DNA of 64,000 nt from Pomacea canaliculata (GCF_003073045.1 NC_037596.1:27812392-27876391); one strand, 5' to 3'. Positions 11,530-25,128 are shown, counted from the first letter of the stretch. Notes: generated by a model not told the origin, from the letters alone. Program-made: numbers and translations.

Positions 11530-11960
11530 TGTGTTTGTTTCTATTTATGTATATTGCGTATGTATTACACATACATGTATATGCATTTGTGTAGATAGAT
11601 ATGTGAGTGTGGATGTATATGTATTTAATCATTTGCTTTTATATAGATATATGTGATTTATTTGCATATGTATATGTATATGAATATATGAAGGGATAGG
11701 TATATATATTTATGTATATGTATATGAATATCTGTAGGGATAGGTATATATGTGTGTATTTATATGTGTATGTATATGCATGTGTGTACCTATATATGTG
11801 TCTATATATACATTTGTTTATGTATATAAATGTCTGATGTATAGACATATGTGTATGTATATGAATATCTGTATGTATATACATATATGTATATGTTTAT
11901 TTATTTTTTATGCATATGTGTTTGTGTATTTATATATATGTATAATATGCACCAGTATAA
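11530..11960. repeat. TATGTA-rich low-complexity tract
   Basis: About 430 bases dominated by variants of TATGTATATG, with no stable unit. It produces long spurious open frames on both strands (for example around 11639-12042) that are repetitive and not genes. Confidence 0.85.
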
Positions 11961-12916
11961 TTATTTGTACCTCTTTTTGTTTATTCATTGTTGTATACTA
12001 TATTTAGGTAATAAACATATATTTTATTATTTTATTGTATAGAACATATTTGTGTAATTATTATATTGTGCTAAATTGTTAAAATTTATAGAATGTGCAC
12101 TTTATTGTAAATAAAAACATAGATTTTTCATATTTCTCTTAAAATGATATTTATAAGTTGAAATCAATTTCATTTAGCTTAATTTTAGTCTGTGACCTTT
12201 AACTGCTTGTACTGGAGTTTGATTTTTGACTCCACGGTTTGCAGGTTGAATACATGGTTATTCTAAGTAACTCATAGTCTTGGTTTAACTTTGATTGGTT
12301 TTACTATATTTCAGTGATGGCGAGATATTATTCGAGAGTCGACTCTTCAAGGATTTCATACAATACAAGTATCTAAAGGTTTACGATGAGGTATGATTTT
12401 ATTTATTACTTCTGAAGTATATGTTTCCTTTTTTTTTGAGCGTTTTTTATAGAAATTTGGCACTTAAGGCAGATTTAGGGTCTTGTTTATCCCTCTAGGT
12501 ATTTATGCCTTAAACCCTTTAAAAGTACCTTTATTGAATATAGGTGTATTGTTTGCATCATCGAGAGTTACTGTTACTTACGCACATTATCCGTTAATGG
12601 AGAGGTATTTGAAAAAAAGCTTTACAGGGTTTGTTAGTTACAGTGATTTTAGGTGTCTATTTTACTTTTAGAAAGTTGGTGAATATTATGAAGCTTCGTA
12701 TTTTTATTGATGACCTTGTTAATGGTTCAACATTTTTTGTTGCTATTGGATTTCATGGTATTCAGGTGATAATTGGTTTGTCATTTTTATTGTTATGTTC
12801 AGTACGGATTTTGGTTACAGCATTTTTCTGTCGGACATCATTTCGGATTTGAAGCAGCTGCTTGTTATTGGCGTTTTGTTGATGTTGTTTGATTGTTTTA
12901 TACTTATCTATACTTA

Positions 12917-13822
12917 GTACACCCGCATCTAGCCAACCTTGGATTCCCCAAAGTGTCCTGGTTATTTGTTTTGCTAGTTGCATTGCTCGCTTCTCCGTCT
13001 CTCGTCATGTCGTTCATGTTGTGTCCCAGGTAGGACTAAGAAAACAGTCGAGTACTGGATGAGCGTTTTACTTCCTTGTATATGTTGACAACACTATGTC
13101 ACCTGATCCTGTTATCAGCACACCTTTCTTCTCTCTTTCTCTCTCTTTATTTTAAATTTCCTCTTTTCCTGTCATTGTCTTAAGGAGAAACTATTTCAAC
13201 ATTTATAGGTATATAAGTAATGCTAGACGATTGCAATCTGAAAACTGACCTGGTGGACAAATACAGTTGTATTGTAACTATTAAAAAAATTATATTTTTC
13301 AAAATAAAATAAATGATTCATTACCATTTTCTGTGTGAAATAAACTCTATAATAAATGTGTGCGTGTTTGAGTGTATGCTTGCATTCTCATACGTTTTGT
13401 GTGTGTGGGTGTGGGTGAGGCATGCCTTACGTTTAACGGTGTAAGAAGGGAGGAAGAAAGAAGAAAGAGAGAAGAATGAGAGACTGAGACGTTTCCTTCA
13501 GATAAGCAGTTCAACTCACAGCAGACGACGTGTACAGGTGAAGTCAGACACAAGCAGGTGACACACTGTTTGTTCACTGGGCTGTCACACCTACACACTG
13601 GCGGAATGACTAGACAGAAACAATGTCAACACCTGGAACAAGATTTTAACCAGTTGTTCGACATACCAACGGAGTTATGGGCTATTATTTTATTTAACCT
13701 TTTTTGTTGTTTTTTTAATTTTCTCACTCCTTCTCTTTTCTTATCCCTTTTTTATATTTCTTATCTTCTATTTACCATGGTAACCTATAAATGACATGTT
13801 GAATTTTAGCCGACGGATGAGA
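12917..13822. repeat. Third copy of the receptor 3' flank, behind gene B
   Basis: This matches about 1375-2290 (gene A flank) and about 34215-35115 (gene D flank), including the GTCACCTGATCCTGTTATCA block and the GCCGACGGATGA end. It diverges from both after 13822. Its presence suggests that gene B once had the same 3' structure as its neighbours before its downstream exons were replaced. Confidence 0.7.
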
Positions 13823-15429
13823 ACATGTAGAAACACGCTCGCCGCACTCTTCCTCTTTGTTCATAAAAAAAAGACCGACCAACGGTTAACACATTTAATT
13901 CTTTAAAAGGAAAAAAATGGTGATTTAAAAAGAAATATAGTGATTGTAATATGAAAGAAAAAGATGAAATAGATCTATCGCCTACACTCCCCCTTTCAGG
14001 TAATCTGATGTCACAGTCAGATGATTCAATGTCCACACACACACACTGTCGGTACAGAAGTCCGCCGAACAGACGATCGTTATGTCCATATCGGGGAATT
14101 GTCGTCACGGCTGTCGCAGATGTTCCTTCAAACTGTTGACTGACGAATTATATCTCTTCAGTCTGAAGAGATGAGGGTGCTGACATCCATTATCAGCCAT
14201 CACTTTGTTGAATGTGCTCTCCCTTTCGAACAAACAAGACGAGTTCTCTGCTCTCAATCTAAATAATTAATGAAATGCAGGGATTTCTCTCAACAGGCAT
14301 GAGATGACATAAGAGACAAATTTATACATGTTGTTTGCCTACAGGTGATGAACAGATAATAAGTATCAACTGACAAAGTACTAGGAGGATGACGAAAATG
14401 CAGTTCAGACACATTTCGTTGCAGTCTGGCAATGCACAACTGCATTTTTAAAGTATATAATAAGAAATATAAGGTATCTTGAAAGAGTTCATTGACCATT
14501 TTGACCGGAGATCCAACAAACAATGTGGTGTATCTTTACTCCTAACTGTGTGTGTAAAAGGGTCTGTGTGAGTATGTATTGCCTGCCCTTGTGAGCAAAA
14601 GAAAAATTTCTATCCTCGGTCTCCTCGACAGACAATAAAGTTGAATTTGGATTTGATTTGATTTTGATTAAACTATAACAGCAATTAGGTAAGAGGCAAA
14701 AACTCTTACTTAGCTTTAGCATTATTTCACAGTAAGTTTTCCTCTCCTTGATCTAGAGCCCTTCACGCAATAATCTCTTACATGGCCGTAGTGATATGAA
14801 ATAAATAGTTATTGAAAGCGACAGAAGCCAGCTATTCGTATAGACTGTAAAACTCTTCTTAAACCTACATTTTTTTTTTGCAATATAGCGGTATTAAAGG
14901 GGACTAAAACATATAAAAGAAAAAAACAACAAAACATTACTTGAATGCGAGAAGTGTCGCCGTCTAAAAGCATTGCTAAATTACCACCAGCTCCATCTTT
15001 ACTCCCAGTCGCGAGGCGAACACCTGGCTACAAGTGTGTTCTAACGATGTTGTGTGTGATTTGTTTGGCAACCGTCTGTTGCCAGTATTTTTTTGTTGAT
15101 TAACACGCGATGAACATAATAATGTTCTCTTCGAATTTTGTCAACTATCAACAGTTTATTTTTCAAAAAGGCCGTACTATCCCGTACCTGTTGAACAACC
15201 AGACACAGTGGTTTCACAGTGTTTCCAACAGGATGTAAATACCGAGTAACAGTGGTTTGATCACACAGGATGTGTTTTACAAGTGTACGACCGCGTTTCA
15301 AGACAGACGTTTAAAATGGAGACCTCAGTTTGTTTATGTGTACACCTGGTTTGAGTTTCTAATAAAACCATGATAAAGATAGCGGAGTAGCAGTGAACCT
15401 CGAAGATTTAAAAGTTATGAAATAAAACG
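13823..15429. other. 5' flank of gene C, no recognised gene
   Basis: About 1.6 kb before gene C. Part of it (about 13835-13925) resembles 63630-63710 at the other end of the window, sharing CGTTAACA(A/C)ATTTAATT and a following AAAAAAATGG. The 5' flank of C is not similar to those of B, D and E. No supportable exon was found. Confidence 0.4.
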
Positions 15430-18400
15430 ATGGATCAGAAGCTGTTTGTGTTGATGTGCAGTGTTTTTTTCATCGCTGGAGGTAGCTACATTCAGGAGTC
15501 ACATTGTATAAAAAATAAGCTATAGAAAAACGTGTTTTGTAAGAATAATTCCATTTATATATGATAAAATACGACTTGACTAAACAAGTTTCAGACAGAG
15601 ACTTGAGACCAAATAACTATTTGAAAATAAATTTGTTCTTGTGTTAAGTGCAGATGTTTTATATAGTCATTACCCACAGCTTTGATTTGTTAACTTTATT
15701 AAAAACGAAACCTAAAACTGCTGTCAGGCGTGGAGATCAGGCTAGCTACTAATCTATAGTAAAGGATCATTATTGCAGACATGATACAGAACATAAAGCT
15801 TCTTTTATAATGTCTGATTAAAGAGTGAATTTTCTTGATGTTAACACAGTGTACAGCAGGTAGGTCGTTCAGCCCAGCATGTATCTTGCTTACAGGTCTG
15901 GTAAGAATAGTCGCAACAAGATAGCTTTGGTTTTTATTGGTTGAGTCAGTCACTCTGCATCAGTTAAAAATTACCTGGTGGTGTAAGAGGCAGAACGAAA
16001 AGAAGACATAACAAGCCTATATTAATGGTTTCCAGTTTGCCTACAAGCCACTTAAAGGGGTGTTTTGCAATATTTCCTTCTAACTTTGACGCCTATGTTC
16101 AAATCCTGTTCATGAAAATATCCAGCCACACCTTCTTGTAAAGTGCCTACTAGACTAGTGTAATTTTATCATTTCGGAGAGTTTAACCACAGAGGGTGTG
16201 ATTCTGAGTTCCACCAAGTACTGTAGCGTCCGGACGTCTCAAACGATACATTTCTCAATTAATATAATGATTCTGTTACACAAGCATATACTCAACACGG
16301 GTTACCCTCGGGGGTGTGTGCTTTGCCCTATCCTGGGGTTAGTCTATTAAAATGAGATTCCTAATAATAACGCTATTCTCAAACTTGTAAAGTACAAGGC
16401 TGGTCAGAGTCAAATACATCAGGCAGATACAATTTTTAATACTTGACATCGGATTCTTTCGAATTTATACCTTTATTCAGTCAGAAAGATGACATATAAC
16501 ATCATTTCACACAAAAAACACCCTCTCCATCCCAACTTTAAGCTGTTGCCCTCGTCAGGTGCTACAAAGTGCTACGTTTGCGATAACCTGTCTACTATAG
16601 GTCCTTCGTGCCCGAGGCCATCACCATCCGTGCTTCCATGACACATCGCGTTACCGCAGTTCAGACGTTAATGGGGGTTAAAAACTAGTTAAGCATATAT
16701 GTTGTTTTGCAAATGTATTGGCAATATGACTTCTTTAATTATTTAAAACTCCATTCTTTGGTTTTCAGACCCGGTCATCAACGAGTGCCCGTATAAAGGA
16801 AAATATGTATACGAGGACAGTACTGACACCTTCAGTTGCAGCAATTACGGAACAAAAATGTCGTGGCTTTTATATAATGGCACAAATAGAATGACAATCG
16901 GTATCTGTGATCAGCAAAGTTGCATATCTGCAGATAAAAACCGTTTCAACTTAGAAGCAACAAAAATTCAAAATTGGAATTACAAAAGTCAACTAGAAAT
17001 AAAGAATGTTACAAGGGAGCATGCTCGTTTTCTCATTTGCTTCGACAGTTCAGCAGAACAAGACTACTGTGAGCTTCATGTTATAGGTAGGCGGAACAGA
17101 CCTAACTTTTCCTTTGTCTGCGGTTAATGATTTTTTTTTAAATTTTTAGTTCTCTATAATAAATAAAACCATTTGCTTTGTGTTTTGTGTTGGAGCCTGT
17201 GTACCAAAAAAACAAAAAACAACAACAACAACAAAAAACACAAAGCTGTTAAAACAGAAACATGGAAGAACCACAGTAATTCTTCAAAAAACTATTACAA
17301 TGATATGGTTACTAGGTAAGACACATGTTTTCTTAAATGTTAGGCTGTATTGACCAAGACGCTTGACAGCAGTAGAGCTGATTCTCAAGTCTTGAATATA
17401 AGATAGTTATTCAGAAAATTAAAAATATATAAATCCGTATTTATCAATAATATTTTTACTTTCAGTCCACAAAGAAATGAACTTAAAGAACTTAACAGTT
17501 AGCCAATTATAATAATGATAAGTATATTGAACTAGCCCCAAATCCAGAAAATGGTCGTGTAAAGTCCTATAGTACGTAAACATATGTACGTACATCTCAT
17601 GTACCTAATCATTTGATGCGGATGCTTGGAATCTTTCTGTGTTGTTGGTAACAAATGTCTGCGATTAACTTTTCATTTTCACACAGCGCCTGCACGTGTC
17701 CCTTCTAATAACTGCAGTGTGAGCATCTCTAACTGGCAAGTGAACGGGACGTGCTTAGTGTTTAGAATGTACACGTCAGACAACAACTACTGGTGTGCTT
17801 GGTACGAGAACAACAACAACAACAAGGTACTAGAATATTATCGAACTGTGTTAGTTCTATAGACAGGTATCATGTGATTTGAATGCAAAATAATTGTCAA
17901 GCACACGTTGTTTAGATATTTGACATACCTCACCACTACTGTTATCTCTAAGCTTAAATTCTTTCTGTGATTTTTGATCACTGTTGTCCCACGCATTATG
18001 GTTTGCTATGCCTAGATTATTCATGTGATTAATCACATTAATTTTCTATTTAAGACTGGTTGGGGAGCAAAACATCATAAAGAAGAGCAGACATTTAGCC
18101 ATAAAGTGTTTCTTTAAAATGTTTCCTGATTAGTTGCCACCTAATAACCATGTTTACCTTAGTTTGAGTGAAATATCGGCAAAATAATATTAAAAATATA
18201 AATGACAAATATTCCTCAGCATAAAGATGAGAGATGCTGATATAACATTTGAATTACCTTTAATTAAGCTTCGTCCCTATTCCATTTCATTTCTTTGCAG
18301 AGCTTCGGGTATATGGGATTTGGTAGCACACTCAAGAACTATACTTATAACTCAAGGAATTATACAAGAGGAAAATGTTCATTTACAAAAGAAATGTCTC

Positions 18401-21400
18401 TTGTGGAAGGCCATTACACATACAGTCTGAGGGTATTCCCAGGTTCTGGTGTTTACTACAACAACACAATCACTATAGGTACGAGACATTTTTAAAAAAA
18501 CAGGTTTTTCATTTGTAGCATGTGTAGCTTGATTACAATCAACGATATTCAAGTAATTTTTTTAAACCGAAAATACAGATTAGTTTAAAGACAAGCAGTG
18601 TTATATAAATACATGGAAAGCTACCAAGATTTCAGTACATAATCTTTAACAAAGAATGTTCATTATTTTATTTAACAAATTACATGAAAGCTGTTACTAA
18701 ATGCATTTATCACTTGAGTATTTACTGTTATTTATCGTATTTCTTGCATACTATATTTTAATGAAAATTAATACTTCGCAAGAATTAAATAAAATGCTCT
18801 CTGAGAACAAAGCCGACAAGTTTAGGATTAGTAAATTCATGTTTTCTTAACATTGTTTTTCTGCGTGTTCAAAAACATGAAGCTTATCCTGACGAACCCA
18901 CTCACGACTGCCCACAACACGTTTTTGAGGGATCGGATTTTCATTGCACTTGCAAATCAAATACAACTGGTAGTCCACCTGCAAAAGTTGCTTGGGATGA
19001 ATTAGTCACTGAAGTGCTACAAGTGAACAATGCAAGTCGACATTTAAACGGAGAACTACACACATGTCGACTAGTGTGGGGGCCACAGGGCTACATCAAC
19101 AGAAAAACTTCCTTCATCATTGGTGTAGCGTGTAAGTACCATTTTTTTTCTGTGTTTTTTTTTTAAATAATGGACTATTGCTTTTATAACATCATCCTTT
19201 CGTTTGCTAAACACTTCAAATTAACTTGTAATTCTTCCTCTTTGATTTTTATTGTCAAAAATGCAATTTAGTTATCTTAGTGAAGTTAAAAATATTTATA
19301 TTCCTGTTAGATATTGCAGCGCAATAAATGTGTGAGAGAGAGAAAGAAAAACAGAGAAACATAGAGCAAGAAATAGATTCTGTGTGTGTGAAAGATACAA
19401 AGAAACAAAGGTTAGGTTAGTGACAACATATTTAAATATATAATATATATTCTGCGATTGTCTGCAGACGGACCTTCTGCGGTTCTTCTGAACAGCACCC
19501 AAAAAGACGCAGAAAATGGATCTTACATAATAAGTGTTACCTGCACAGCAGTCGATGTTTACCCGTCTGCTGTGTTCACTTGGAACATCACGTGTCTTAG
19601 GCAGACAACACACACCAACATTCAGCACTGCATTGTGAAGTTAACTGAACATGAAGAACTGTCAGTAACGTGCACAGCCAGCAATGCCTACTACAAACAT
19701 GTGTTTCTTTCACAAACCATCCTCCTACCTATTTCAGGTTAGTACAGTCAAATCTTTATTTACAAATTTTCCATGTAGAGAGACAAGCTTGTGCTCAGAC
19801 CAAAAAGTACTCGACAATCATAACATAGATTAAGGAGTAGATGGTTAAGGTTGGTGTTGACTATGATATGAAGGACAATTTTAGGACCAGCAGCGCCAAC
19901 AGAAAATACAATACTCTCATTACTTACAATAAAAAATGAATTATATATTATCGTTCAGTATCTTGATTATGTGTTTAAGCTGAGTTGTTTTTTGCTTACT
20001 TTTTTTTCTTTGAATTCTAGCAGACGAGGCTTCAGCCACCGCTGCGGGGACCGGAAGTCTAAATGGTGGACTAATAGGTGGAGTCACTGCAGCTGCTGTG
20101 GTTGTGTTGGTCATCATAGCAGTTGTTGTTGTATACATCATAAAACGCCGAAAAGGTTAGACTTCTTGTGGTCTGAAGTTTATGTGCAGCGTGAAAGAAA
20201 CTTCGCATTTTTCGTTTTGTATTGTGTCAGTCCCTGAGCTTTAAATCATACACACAGCACCGATATGTTTTTGTATTAAAACTCTTTTTTAAAGAGTGTA
20301 AAATAAATGTGCTATATAATTTGAATCGCACAATGTGAAGTTCTTATTGTTTTGTAATTCATTTAATTTCACATAAGTAACTTTTCGCATTACTTTCAAG
20401 AGACAATTCTGCCTAACCATTGAAGTTCTAGCTGGGTTTTATTGCTTTTTCTCTCCTTTTCGCTTTCTCATTTTAGGGTTAGGGTTCTCAGTGAGGTGAG
20501 GTTAGGAATATGCGTTTCATATGATTTTAGTTTTCTCCTTTTAGTACACATTTTCCCATTGAACAAAAGAAGTTTGAATGAATTCCATTTACCTTTTCGT
20601 AAATGAAGACGTCCTGGCATTTTTGTTATACTTTCCTCATCTTGTTTAACACCTGCGCTTAGCAAGACACACCAACAGGAGAACCCACAGGCCAGGCGAG
20701 TTTTCTTACGTATATACTACTCCAATGTATAAAAAGATTATTTAACAGACTTGCTAGAGCTAGGTATAATTCGACAAATCTAATCTGCTTTCCTTTCCGT
20801 CACCATTTGAGAGACAAAATAGAAAGTAGAGTCTTTTTGTTACCGCGTTTCTTCATACTTTTACATTTTTTGTAGTTTTTCTTTTAAATTGAACACTTCT
20901 TTTTTTATTTAAAAATATTCTTTAAGTTATATTTTTAAAAATTGCAACATTATCAATTTGTTTGTACTTTTGACATCTGTGCTTTGAGAAAACTATGATA
21001 GCAATATATGTTATACCTAAAATCTCACTCTGCTCAAATGTTGTTCTACTGAGTCATAACAAATTATTTTACAAGAGAAATAATTGTAAGAAAAAAATTA
21101 TTGATGCAGGGATGGCAAAACAGGAAGGATGTACATCAGGATCTTCATCTGACTTTGGGAACTTTTTGAAACATAACAACCCGCTGTCGAAGCTCTACGC
21201 AGTCGTAAAGAAGCCGAAGCCACAAACTCCCATTGAACGCCACTCAGCTCCCTCAGGTGACCTGTACACCATCCCTACTTCAGGGACAATCCAGCAGGGC
21301 GAGAATGGGTATAATTCAGTGTACGAGACTGCTGACAGCACAGCATTTTATGAAGAGAATAATTTCGACCACCAAGCGGAAGAAGTCGCAAAAGAAACTA

Positions 21401-22476
21401 GTGAATGGACGGCAAAGGCCCAGTCAACAGTAACACCAGCAGTTGCTGTAAAGAAATTCCAAGATTTATCAGGTGAAACATTGCATCTCTTGTTACTAAC
21501 GTTGCCAAAGCTTAGAAATAAATAATAAATAAATAAATCTATGAAACATAAAGGAATGAGTTTGTCGTATACATCGTGGTATCATAAGCTTGACAATCCT
21601 GTTGATGGACATTTTAAAAAACCATAGGAATGCAGTTTAATGCATGAAACACATACAGATTGAGATTTATTACAAATAATATGGTGTGCGTTAGAAAGTT
21701 AAACTCTTACATCATTCTGTCTCCTTTTCTGCATCTGGTAAAAATTAATGAAGCATGTCTAGGGGTTTCCATGATTAAGAACTACGTCAAAGAAAGCGGG
21801 CTGGAAATTTCGATTTAAGCAAGACTGTCTGTTAGTTAAAAAATGAAAGGGACAATGGAAGCATGGTAAACAAGTTGTAGTAAAGGCATGCAGATAGGTG
21901 CTCACAGGCTACATTATGTTATCTTTAGTCATGTATAATAACGATTTTGTAATCTTATAATTTCCAGGTGGCTACATGAATGTCACTGAAGTTTTAACAG
22001 ACTCTGGTTTGGGCGTGTACCATGTAGTTCCCTGGGCTTCAAATTCTGGAACCATGAATCCTGTAAGGATTGTTTGTCACTGACGAGTATCTTGCAATGA
22101 TTACAAAAATTAAATGCTTCCTTTTTTAATCAAAGTTGCTAGTTTTGGAGTATTTTTTGCAATTATGCCTTTATTTATATGACATTTCTCTCGAGTTTTC
22201 TAAAAGCATATCAGAAACAGCTGATTGCTTTTTTAAAAAACACGGCTTGTAATATTGAATTAAAAACAATACAACTTGCAAAGTAACTTTACGTGTTCGT
22301 AACAGGAAAGTTCTACACAAGCCATCTCTGAAGACGAATACAATGCTCTACATTTCGAGAAAGATCGAACTGGACAAGAAGACCTGGATGTGGACTACAA
22401 TCACCTTCAGACCACAGAAGACAATTACTTCACTTTAGAGCCGACCTACTGAACATCTTTACGTTTAACGATTAAT
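15430..22476 (+). CDS. Gene C: complete four-Ig type I receptor with long tyrosine-rich tail (tail 1)
   Basis: Ten exons: 15430-15481, 16769-17086, 17687-17826, 18301-18478, 18883-19131, 19468-19737, 20021-20155, 21110-21472, 21968-22062 and 22306-22476. Phases are consistent throughout and give about 656 residues. Layout: signal peptide (1-17, MDQKLFVLMC); Ig domain 1 to about 123 (TFSCS, MSWLL, FLICF); domain 2 to 229 (C-x13-CAW); domain 3 to 312; domain 4 to 402 (VTCTA, FTWNITC, VTCTASN); membrane segment near 416-442, ending KRRKG; cytoplasmic part to 656. Tail tyrosines sit in LYAVV, GDLYTIP, YNSVYETA, GYMNVTEV (a pYxNx GRB2-type site), DEYNAL, VDYNHL (fits ITIM VxYxxL) and NYFTL. The domain 3 acceptor has a weak pyrimidine tract. 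Ligand and signalling are not known; a surface immune or self-recognition role is inferred. Confidence 0.85.
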
Positions 22477-22859
22477 TCATCAGGTTAGAAGTTTCTGGCA
22501 GATGAAATCCACAATAGGTTGAATGGTGTTACTGATCTGTGAAAGTATAAAGAAGAAAGCAAAGAAATGAAGGTTTCTTATCGTTTCTTCACGTTTCTGG
22601 AAAGAGTCTCTTTTAGATATGTGGACCTGTTGTAAAGCTAAATAGGAAATGTTAATACTAGTTATTGTTGTATGTATAAAAGATATTTTTAAGATCTGTG
22701 TGGATGTGTGATGTACAGATTTATTAAAAATGGATAAGCAAATGCACTGACAAATTAAGGAGACAAGCAATACATGTAAAGATTGATTTATAAAGTATCC
22801 ATACCGGTATCACTGCACATATGCTATGCTATGTGTATGGGAATGAACATGAACGTGTG

Positions 22860-22865
22860 AATAAA
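22860..22865 (+). promoter_or_regulatory. Candidate poly(A) signal for the tail-1 form of gene C
   Basis: AATAAA about 380 bases after the tail-1 stop and upstream of the tail-2 exons. Its use would remove the tail-2 cassette from the transcript. Confidence 0.4.
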
Positions 22866-24099
22866 AAATGAATGGGCAAAAAACACAAAAGAAAGAGAGA
22901 GAGCTAACAGTATATTTTACCTTTCAGGTACATATGTATCAGTTGAATCTTATGCAAGTGTATGTCTTTTTGTGTTTTTTCTGTTTTTTAAATGCTCAAT
23001 ATTTTGTTGATAACTTAGCATATCTATCCAGTCTACCGAGTAAGAAATGTTTTCTAGTTCTTTTTTTTACAATTTGTTCTATATTGTTAAAATCATAATT
23101 ATAAAGTCTTCTTGGCATATTCTTTATCAGGATGTTTGTAAAGCATTATATTACGTATTAATAATACTCAAATAAATAGTCTACTATTTCTAACATCATT
23201 TGTTGTTGTTTTTAAAACATGCGAGGTATTCTTCAAATATCAGTAACTTCTTAAAAATATGATTCAATATGACCTAAATTGTTGGGTAAAGCGCACTTAA
23301 ACATATTTGGCAAAATTAAAACTCCTTTAATATTTAAGATTCTGGGTCCGTTGCAAATTCAGGCTAAAGGGAACACGGGGTTACTGCTAGCGTAATATTA
23401 AAATAACTATGGGAAAAAGACAGCCTGCAATTGTTTTTGTTCTCTATGTCTTTTTTCGTTTATTTTTTTCTTATACAATATATGCACTAAACATCTATCA
23501 CATAAAAAAATAAAAAACAACATAAAACACATCCTGGCAAACTTCACGGAATCTTTCATAAACCTTTCATCCTTCAAAATTTCTTTCCTCTTAATTATTA
23601 AAGTTATACCATAGAAAAGAAAGTAATACGACAGAAAAATAGAATTATTTTATTGAAGAACAACCGGGTGGTGTACGTAGAAAAAAAGTAAAAATTGCAG
23701 TTGAATATACAAGTAAGTGTACGTTCTTTGGATAAGGGAAAAATATTAGTTTTCAAGTGGATATTTATACCCTATTATACATATTTACTCTTAATGTGAG
23801 TAAATCTCAGCTTAAGCACATGATCAACACAATTAGGACACTTTGCAACATCAAATAATTAAAATACTTTCCAGATTTTTTTTAAGGTAAACACATCTAC
23901 ATAAAGCACACTTGACTTATTCAAGGTTAAAATATGCTACAATCTCAAGAATATCATTGTTGTAAAATTTCCAATATAATAATTATTAGATGTTAAGGCA
24001 AAGAGATGCACCATAAAGTTGTCAATACGCGGAACTTGGAATAAAATTGCAGCATAAAAAGCTCACATTCTTATATATATATATGTGTGTTCATCTCAG
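22866..24099. other. Intron/intergenic gap between tail 1 and tail 2 of gene C
   Basis: About 1.2 kb of A+T-rich sequence with no supportable exon. A short TA repeat sits at 24073-24084, just before the tail-2 acceptor. Confidence 0.5.
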
Positions 24100-24871
24100 A
24101 TCCCGTGTACGACACTGCTAGAAGACCTGCCAACAACGAACACAATTACGTGGATCTCGCCCAGAACAGATGTAAAGAAGGTCAGCCAACAGGTATTTGA
24201 ACTGCCACGAGCAATTCTTATAAATTTTTATTCTTGTAGTCAATAGTCGTAGATGTTTTTTAAAGGAATATTCTCATAAGTATATGCTGAGTTTGATATG
24301 TGCATACACAAATCTTATTTTGATACCTAGCTGCTTCCTATGACATGGTCACAAGGCAGGATGGTGATGAACATGGCTACGTGGGCTTGACTCACACAGG
24401 TCACAATGCGTCTGAATCTGCAGGTATGGAACAGGAGATTGATATCAATTGTATATAGGAAAAAAATAAAAAGACAACAAGTGTAAATTTCCAATATGAA
24501 CTGTTGTATAAAGCATAGTAAGTAAAACATATATATATATAAAATACAGTTTGAAAAAAACACATATTTTTCGTTTACTTATACACATATGTTATCTCAC
24601 AAATAGCCTGGTTAAACGTTTAATGAAATATGTATTATGATTTAGTATTAAAAATAATAAACAAGTTTATATAACAAACTTTTAATACTCGATACATTAA
24701 AATTTATAAAACATCTAACGTCATATAAACATCGTATCGCAATAAATTATATCTAGCCATTTTCTATAATTTTATATTAATATATTTATATTTATGTTAA
24801 TTTTTGTTTTATTATTGCTGTTTTTTTCAGATGCAATATTTATTGTAGGAAAAATGCCTACAGCTCCCTAA
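24100..24871 (+). CDS. Gene C alternative 3' exons: short tail cassette (tail 2)
   Basis: Three exons: 24100-24192, 24331-24423 and 24831-24871, each after a clear AG and all compatible with the phase-1 end of the membrane exon at 20155. They read DPVYDTARRPANNEHNYVDL, then AASYDMVTRQDGDEHGYVGL, then DAIFIVGKMPTAP and a stop. Motifs are YDTA, NYVDL, SYDMV and GYVGL. The same cassette lies after tail 1 in genes E and F, and it is the only tail in D. It can replace tail 1, or be spliced after tail-1 exon 21110-21472, which also ends in phase 1. Exon size and codons are well kept, but use is inferred. Confidence 0.75.
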
Positions 24872-24968
24872 AGTGGTTTAGCTAAGCATCATGTGCTCTG
24901 ATTAATGTAACTGTTTCCGAGTTTTGTATGTTGTATTAATGTTAGTGATACTGAGTCAATTTTAAATC

Positions 24969-24974
24969 AATAAA
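24969..24974 (+). promoter_or_regulatory. Poly(A) signal for the tail-2 form of gene C
   Basis: AATAAA about 100 bases after the tail-2 stop, a normal distance for a 3' end. Confidence 0.5.
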
Positions 24975-25128
24975 CATGATTTGCTAAGTATTAAATATTT
25001 GCCGTGCGCTTTTTATAAAATGCATTAATAATAAACCTTATAAGGCTTTTATAGTAACTGCTGTAGAAAGTCGTCCTGCTGTATAGCTCAAAAACGTAGA
25101 AGTGTAAAAGTAAAAAAAATATAAAACT

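Larger units (their letters stand above)
8164..12917. other. Unrelated 4.75-kb block that replaces the 3' half of gene B
   Basis: Homology to the gene E intron stops near 8162-8164, and homology to the common 3' flank resumes near 12917. Between them lies sequence not found elsewhere in the window. It starts with a GC-rich stretch (about 8165-8420) that ends at a strong donor-like GGTGAGTTTG. It contains two unrecognised minus-strand open frames (8673-9035 and 9272-9463), some exon-like plus-strand pieces, tandem repeats at 11048-11345 and 11381-11475, and low-complexity TATGTA DNA. No terminal inverted repeats or target duplications were found at its edges, so I cannot say whether it is a mobile element, a segment of another locus or the product of a rearrangement. 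Confidence 0.6.

Noticed and set aside
11639-12042. Overlapping open frames rich in Tyr, Ile, Cys and Val on both strands
   Set aside because: They are translations of a TATGTA low-complexity tract.
20474-20488. TTAGGGTTAGGGTT resembling telomere repeat
   Set aside because: Only about two units; too short to be more than chance in this composition.
15430-22476. Assignment of the array to cnidarian Alr genes
   Set aside because: The array layout is similar, but the exon plan (split domain 2, four Ig exons) and the YDTARRP tail do not match what I know of Alr proteins, so the resemblance is treated as analogy.
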